Assembly (NCBI GenBank): GCA_965248685.1
Contig: CBDFKC010000003.1
Coordinates: 682,001 to 746,000, forward strand
Direction of reading: 5' to 3'
From: VYFG01 sp965248685
GTDB lineage: Bacteria; Pseudomonadota; Gammaproteobacteria; Arenicellales; Poriferihabitantaceae
Length of the DNA: 64,000 nucleotides
This document shows, one piece after another, positions 62,168-64,000 of this stretch (positions are counted from its first letter, which is position 1; each line of letters starts with the position of its first letter). A model generated the notes under the pieces. The model had not been told where the DNA came from. It did not search any database and saw only the letters and a program-made list of their open reading frames with translations. Position numbers and translations under genes: made by a program.

Positions 62168-62917
62168 ATGTCTGATCCATCAACAACCCACTTCGGTTAT
62201 CGTGAAGTTGATACCGCATCCAAGCAGAAGCTGGTCGGAGAGGTTTTCCGCTCGGTGGCGAGCCGCTATGATTTAATGAATGACATTATGTCTTTCGGTG
62301 CCCACCGCATCTGGAAGCGATTTGCCGTTCGCCAAAGTGGACTCAGGGTCGGCGACCAGGCGCTGGATGTAGCAGCGGGAAGTGGTGATCTTAGCCGTTT
62401 ATTCGCCGACCAGGTCGGACCCAGCGGTCGGGTAATCGTCACCGACATTAATCCCGCGATGCTGGCAGAAGGGCGGGATAATCTGACCAATGCTGGGGTT
62501 CTGGGTAATGTTGGCTACGCCCTGGTCGATGCGGAAAAGCTATGTTTTGATGACGAACAATTTAATTGTGTGTCGATATCCTTTGGCTTACGCAACGTTA
62601 CTGACAAACCAACCGCGCTGGCTTCCATGCACAGAGTCCTGAAGCCTGGCGGAAGATTGCTGGTGCTGGAATTCTCCAAGCCGCTGATACCCCTGTTCAG
62701 CAAGATATATGATAACTACTCGTTCAAGGCAATTCCAAAAATCGGCAAGCTGGTAACTGGCGACGAACAAAGCTATCAGTATCTGGTTGAGTCTATTCGG
62801 CGTCATCCCGACCAGCAAACCTTGAAGACAATGATGCTGGATGCGGGCTTTGATCATGTCCGAGTCCACAATTTGAGTGCCGGGGTCGTGGCATTGCACA
62901 TTGGTTATCGCTATTAG
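62168..62917 (+). CDS. ubiE: ubiquinone/menaquinone C-methyltransferase
   Basis: 249 residues. THFGYREVDTASKQKLVGEV is the N-terminal signature; YDLMNDIMSFGAHRIWKR is family motif; QALDVAAGSGDLSRLFA is SAM motif I; ISFGLRNVTDKPTALASMH is motif IV. Methylates the quinone ring in ubiquinone synthesis. Followed after 10 bp by ubiJ and then ubiB, the conserved E. coli order. Confidence 0.96.
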   Translation: MSDPSTTHFGYREVDTASKQKLVGEVFRSVASRYDLMNDIMSFGAHRIWKRFAVRQSGLRVGDQALDVAAGSGDLSRLFADQVGPSGRVIVTDINPAMLAEGRDNLTNAGVLGNVGYALVDAEKLCFDDEQFNCVSISFGLRNVTDKPTALASMHRVLKPGGRLLVLEFSKPLIPLFSKIYDNYSFKAIPKIGKLVTGDEQSYQYLVESIRRHPDQQTLKTMMLDAGFDHVRVHNLSAGVVALHIGYRY

Positions 62918-62927
62918 TGATTGCGCT

Positions 62928-63542
62928 ATGAGCCAGGTCCAGGAATTGTTGTTCGAAACCTTGAACAAGGCTGCCCATACCCTGCTGTCGGTTGATCCCG
63001 ATACCGCCGCCGCATTCGGCCAGCTTAAAGGCAAGCTGTTCTGCATAGAACTAACCGTACCTGCGCTAACAATTTATCTAACTCCGGAGCCAGATGGTCT
63101 TTTTCTGGCGGCGGAATCAGATCAATCTCCGGATGTCACTCTGTCCGGAACGATCTTTGCTTTCGCTAAGCTTGGCAGTAAGGGTGCCGCCAGTGGTGTT
63201 ATGACCGATGGTCAGGTGAGTATGAATGGCGACGCTGAAGCCGGACAGGTACTGCAAAAAATCCTTGCCGAATTTGACCTGGATTGGGAAGAATTAATCG
63301 CCAGGCTGCTGGGAGATACTGCGGCGAGAAAAGTGGGGAATATGGTTCGTGGTACTGCTGACTGGGTAGAGTCGAGTGTGGAAAGGTCTAAAACCAATCT
63401 GGCGGAGTATTTATCTGAAGAGAAAAAAATCCTGGCTACCGAAACTGCTATGCGGCGATTTGAAAACGCGGTATCAACGGTACGTGCCGATTCAGATCGA
63501 CTGGCCCAGAGAATCGATCGAATCAGGCGGTCGATTGGTTAG
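62928..63542 (+). CDS. ubiJ: ubiquinone biosynthesis accessory factor UbiJ
   Basis: 204 residues from ATG 62928, which lies 10 bp after the ubiE stop. Residues about 15-115 form an SCP2 sterol-carrier fold (GQLKGKLFCIELTVPALTIY; GAASGVMTDGQVSMNGDAEA). The C-terminus is a coiled helical region that interacts with UbiK in E. coli. Binds lipid intermediates in the ubiquinone assembly complex. Placed between ubiE and ubiB as expected. Confidence 0.9.
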   Translation: MSQVQELLFETLNKAAHTLLSVDPDTAAAFGQLKGKLFCIELTVPALTIYLTPEPDGLFLAAESDQSPDVTLSGTIFAFAKLGSKGAASGVMTDGQVSMNGDAEAGQVLQKILAEFDLDWEELIARLLGDTAARKVGNMVRGTADWVESSVERSKTNLAEYLSEEKKILATETAMRRFENAVSTVRADSDRLAQRIDRIRRSIG

Positions 63543-63610
63543 CTTGATTATTCTCTTTAATCAATTTACCGCGGAGCAACAGGGACACCGAATCAAGTGG
63601 CGCTGGGACG

Positions 63611-64000
63611 ATGATTAAAAATCTGTTTCATCTGTATCGGATTGCCCGGGTATTTATTCGACACAATCTGGATGATTTTGTCGCAACACTGAAACTAGGG
63701 CGACCCTGGATCCTGATTTTAAAGGCGATTCCAAAGCGTTGGCGTAGTCATCATGATGAACCCAGGGGCGTAAGACTGCGCCAGGCTTTGCAGGAACTTG
63801 GCCCGGTGTTTGTCAAATTTGGCCAGGTACTTTCCACCCGGCCCGACCTGATACCCCAAGACATTCACCTGGAACTGGTCAAGCTCCAGGACGAAGTACC
63901 AGCCTTTCCTGGCAGTGAAGCGCGCCGCATTATCGAAGCCGCCTTCGGCGATTCCCTGGACAATCACTTCAGCGAATTTGAACTCGAGTCTACCGCGTCG
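63611..64000 (+). CDS. ubiB: ubiquinone biosynthesis protein UbiB, N-terminal part (runs off window)
   Basis: First 130 residues, starting at ATG 63611 with GGGACG just upstream. RLRQALQELGPVFVKFGQVL followed by STRPDLIP is the KxGQ motif region of the UbiB/ABC1/ADCK atypical kinases, and ELVKLQDEVPAFP follows as in E. coli UbiB. ATPase needed for ubiquinone synthesis. The kinase core and C-terminal membrane helices lie beyond 64000. Confidence 0.93.
   Translation, partial: MIKNLFHLYRIARVFIRHNLDDFVATLKLGRPWILILKAIPKRWRSHHDEPRGVRLRQALQELGPVFVKFGQVLSTRPDLIPQDIHLELVKLQDEVPAFPGSEARRIIEAAFGDSLDNHFSEFELESTAS

Overview
The window looks like a chromosome segment of a free-living, probably marine, gammaproteobacterium with about 50% GC. 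The right half carries core genes typical of that class: the DUF971-ubiE-ubiJ-ubiB ubiquinone block, yrfG-zapE, nudE-cysQ, hemB, adk, uppP, gltA, ycgL, dacB and a DUF1820 gene. The left half is a large accessory locus for surface polysaccharide. No tRNA, rRNA or CRISPR array was seen.

Positions 1-38995 form the polysaccharide locus. It opens with a truncated ABC-2 permease (Wzm type), so export is probably ABC-dependent. Next come many SAM methyltransferases (TylF-like, CmcI-like, zinc-finger types), two sulfotransferases, several GT2/GT4 glycosyltransferases and a 1494-residue protein with methyltransferase, coiled-coil, GT2, GT4 and methyltransferase parts. A tightly packed plus-strand block (about 15.9-23.5 kb) holds a PhyH-like dioxygenase, a glycosyltransferase, a small protein, a CmcI-like enzyme, an ATP-grasp ligase, a phosphatase/epimerase fusion, a methyltransferase and a DegT aminotransferase. 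It reads like a pathway that builds and amidates an unusual amino sugar. A minus-strand operon (24.1-27.7 kb) makes a CDP-6-deoxy-3-C-methyl hexose (rfbF, rfbG, 3,5-epimerase, C-methyltransferase). A second minus-strand set (33.2-38.1 kb) supplies GDP-mannose derivatives and UDP-uronic acids. A 579-bp internally deleted IS5-type element with a TTTA target duplication lies between the DegT gene and the CDP-sugar operon, exactly on the stop codon of the C-methyltransferase gene. An acyltransferase gene at 31.2-32.3 kb is split by a one-base shift in an A6 run.

Positions 39041-64000 are mostly housekeeping. The standout is ileS: it encodes a type 2 isoleucyl-tRNA synthetase whose class I signature reads GIHH instead of HxGH, and its leader is a complete T-box riboswitch (AUC specifier, perfect T-box, antiterminator with UGGUACC bulge, competing terminator with U6). 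T-boxes are typical of Firmicutes, so this is an unexpected regulator here, and gene and leader may have arrived together. Upstream on the same strand are gltA, ycgL, a small membrane protein and a rhomboid protease. On the right, adenylate kinase carries a histone-H1-like lysine-rich tail of about 250 residues, followed directly by hemB.

Functional link between halves: the sulfotransferases would release PAP, and the cysQ gene in the core block encodes the enzyme that clears it.
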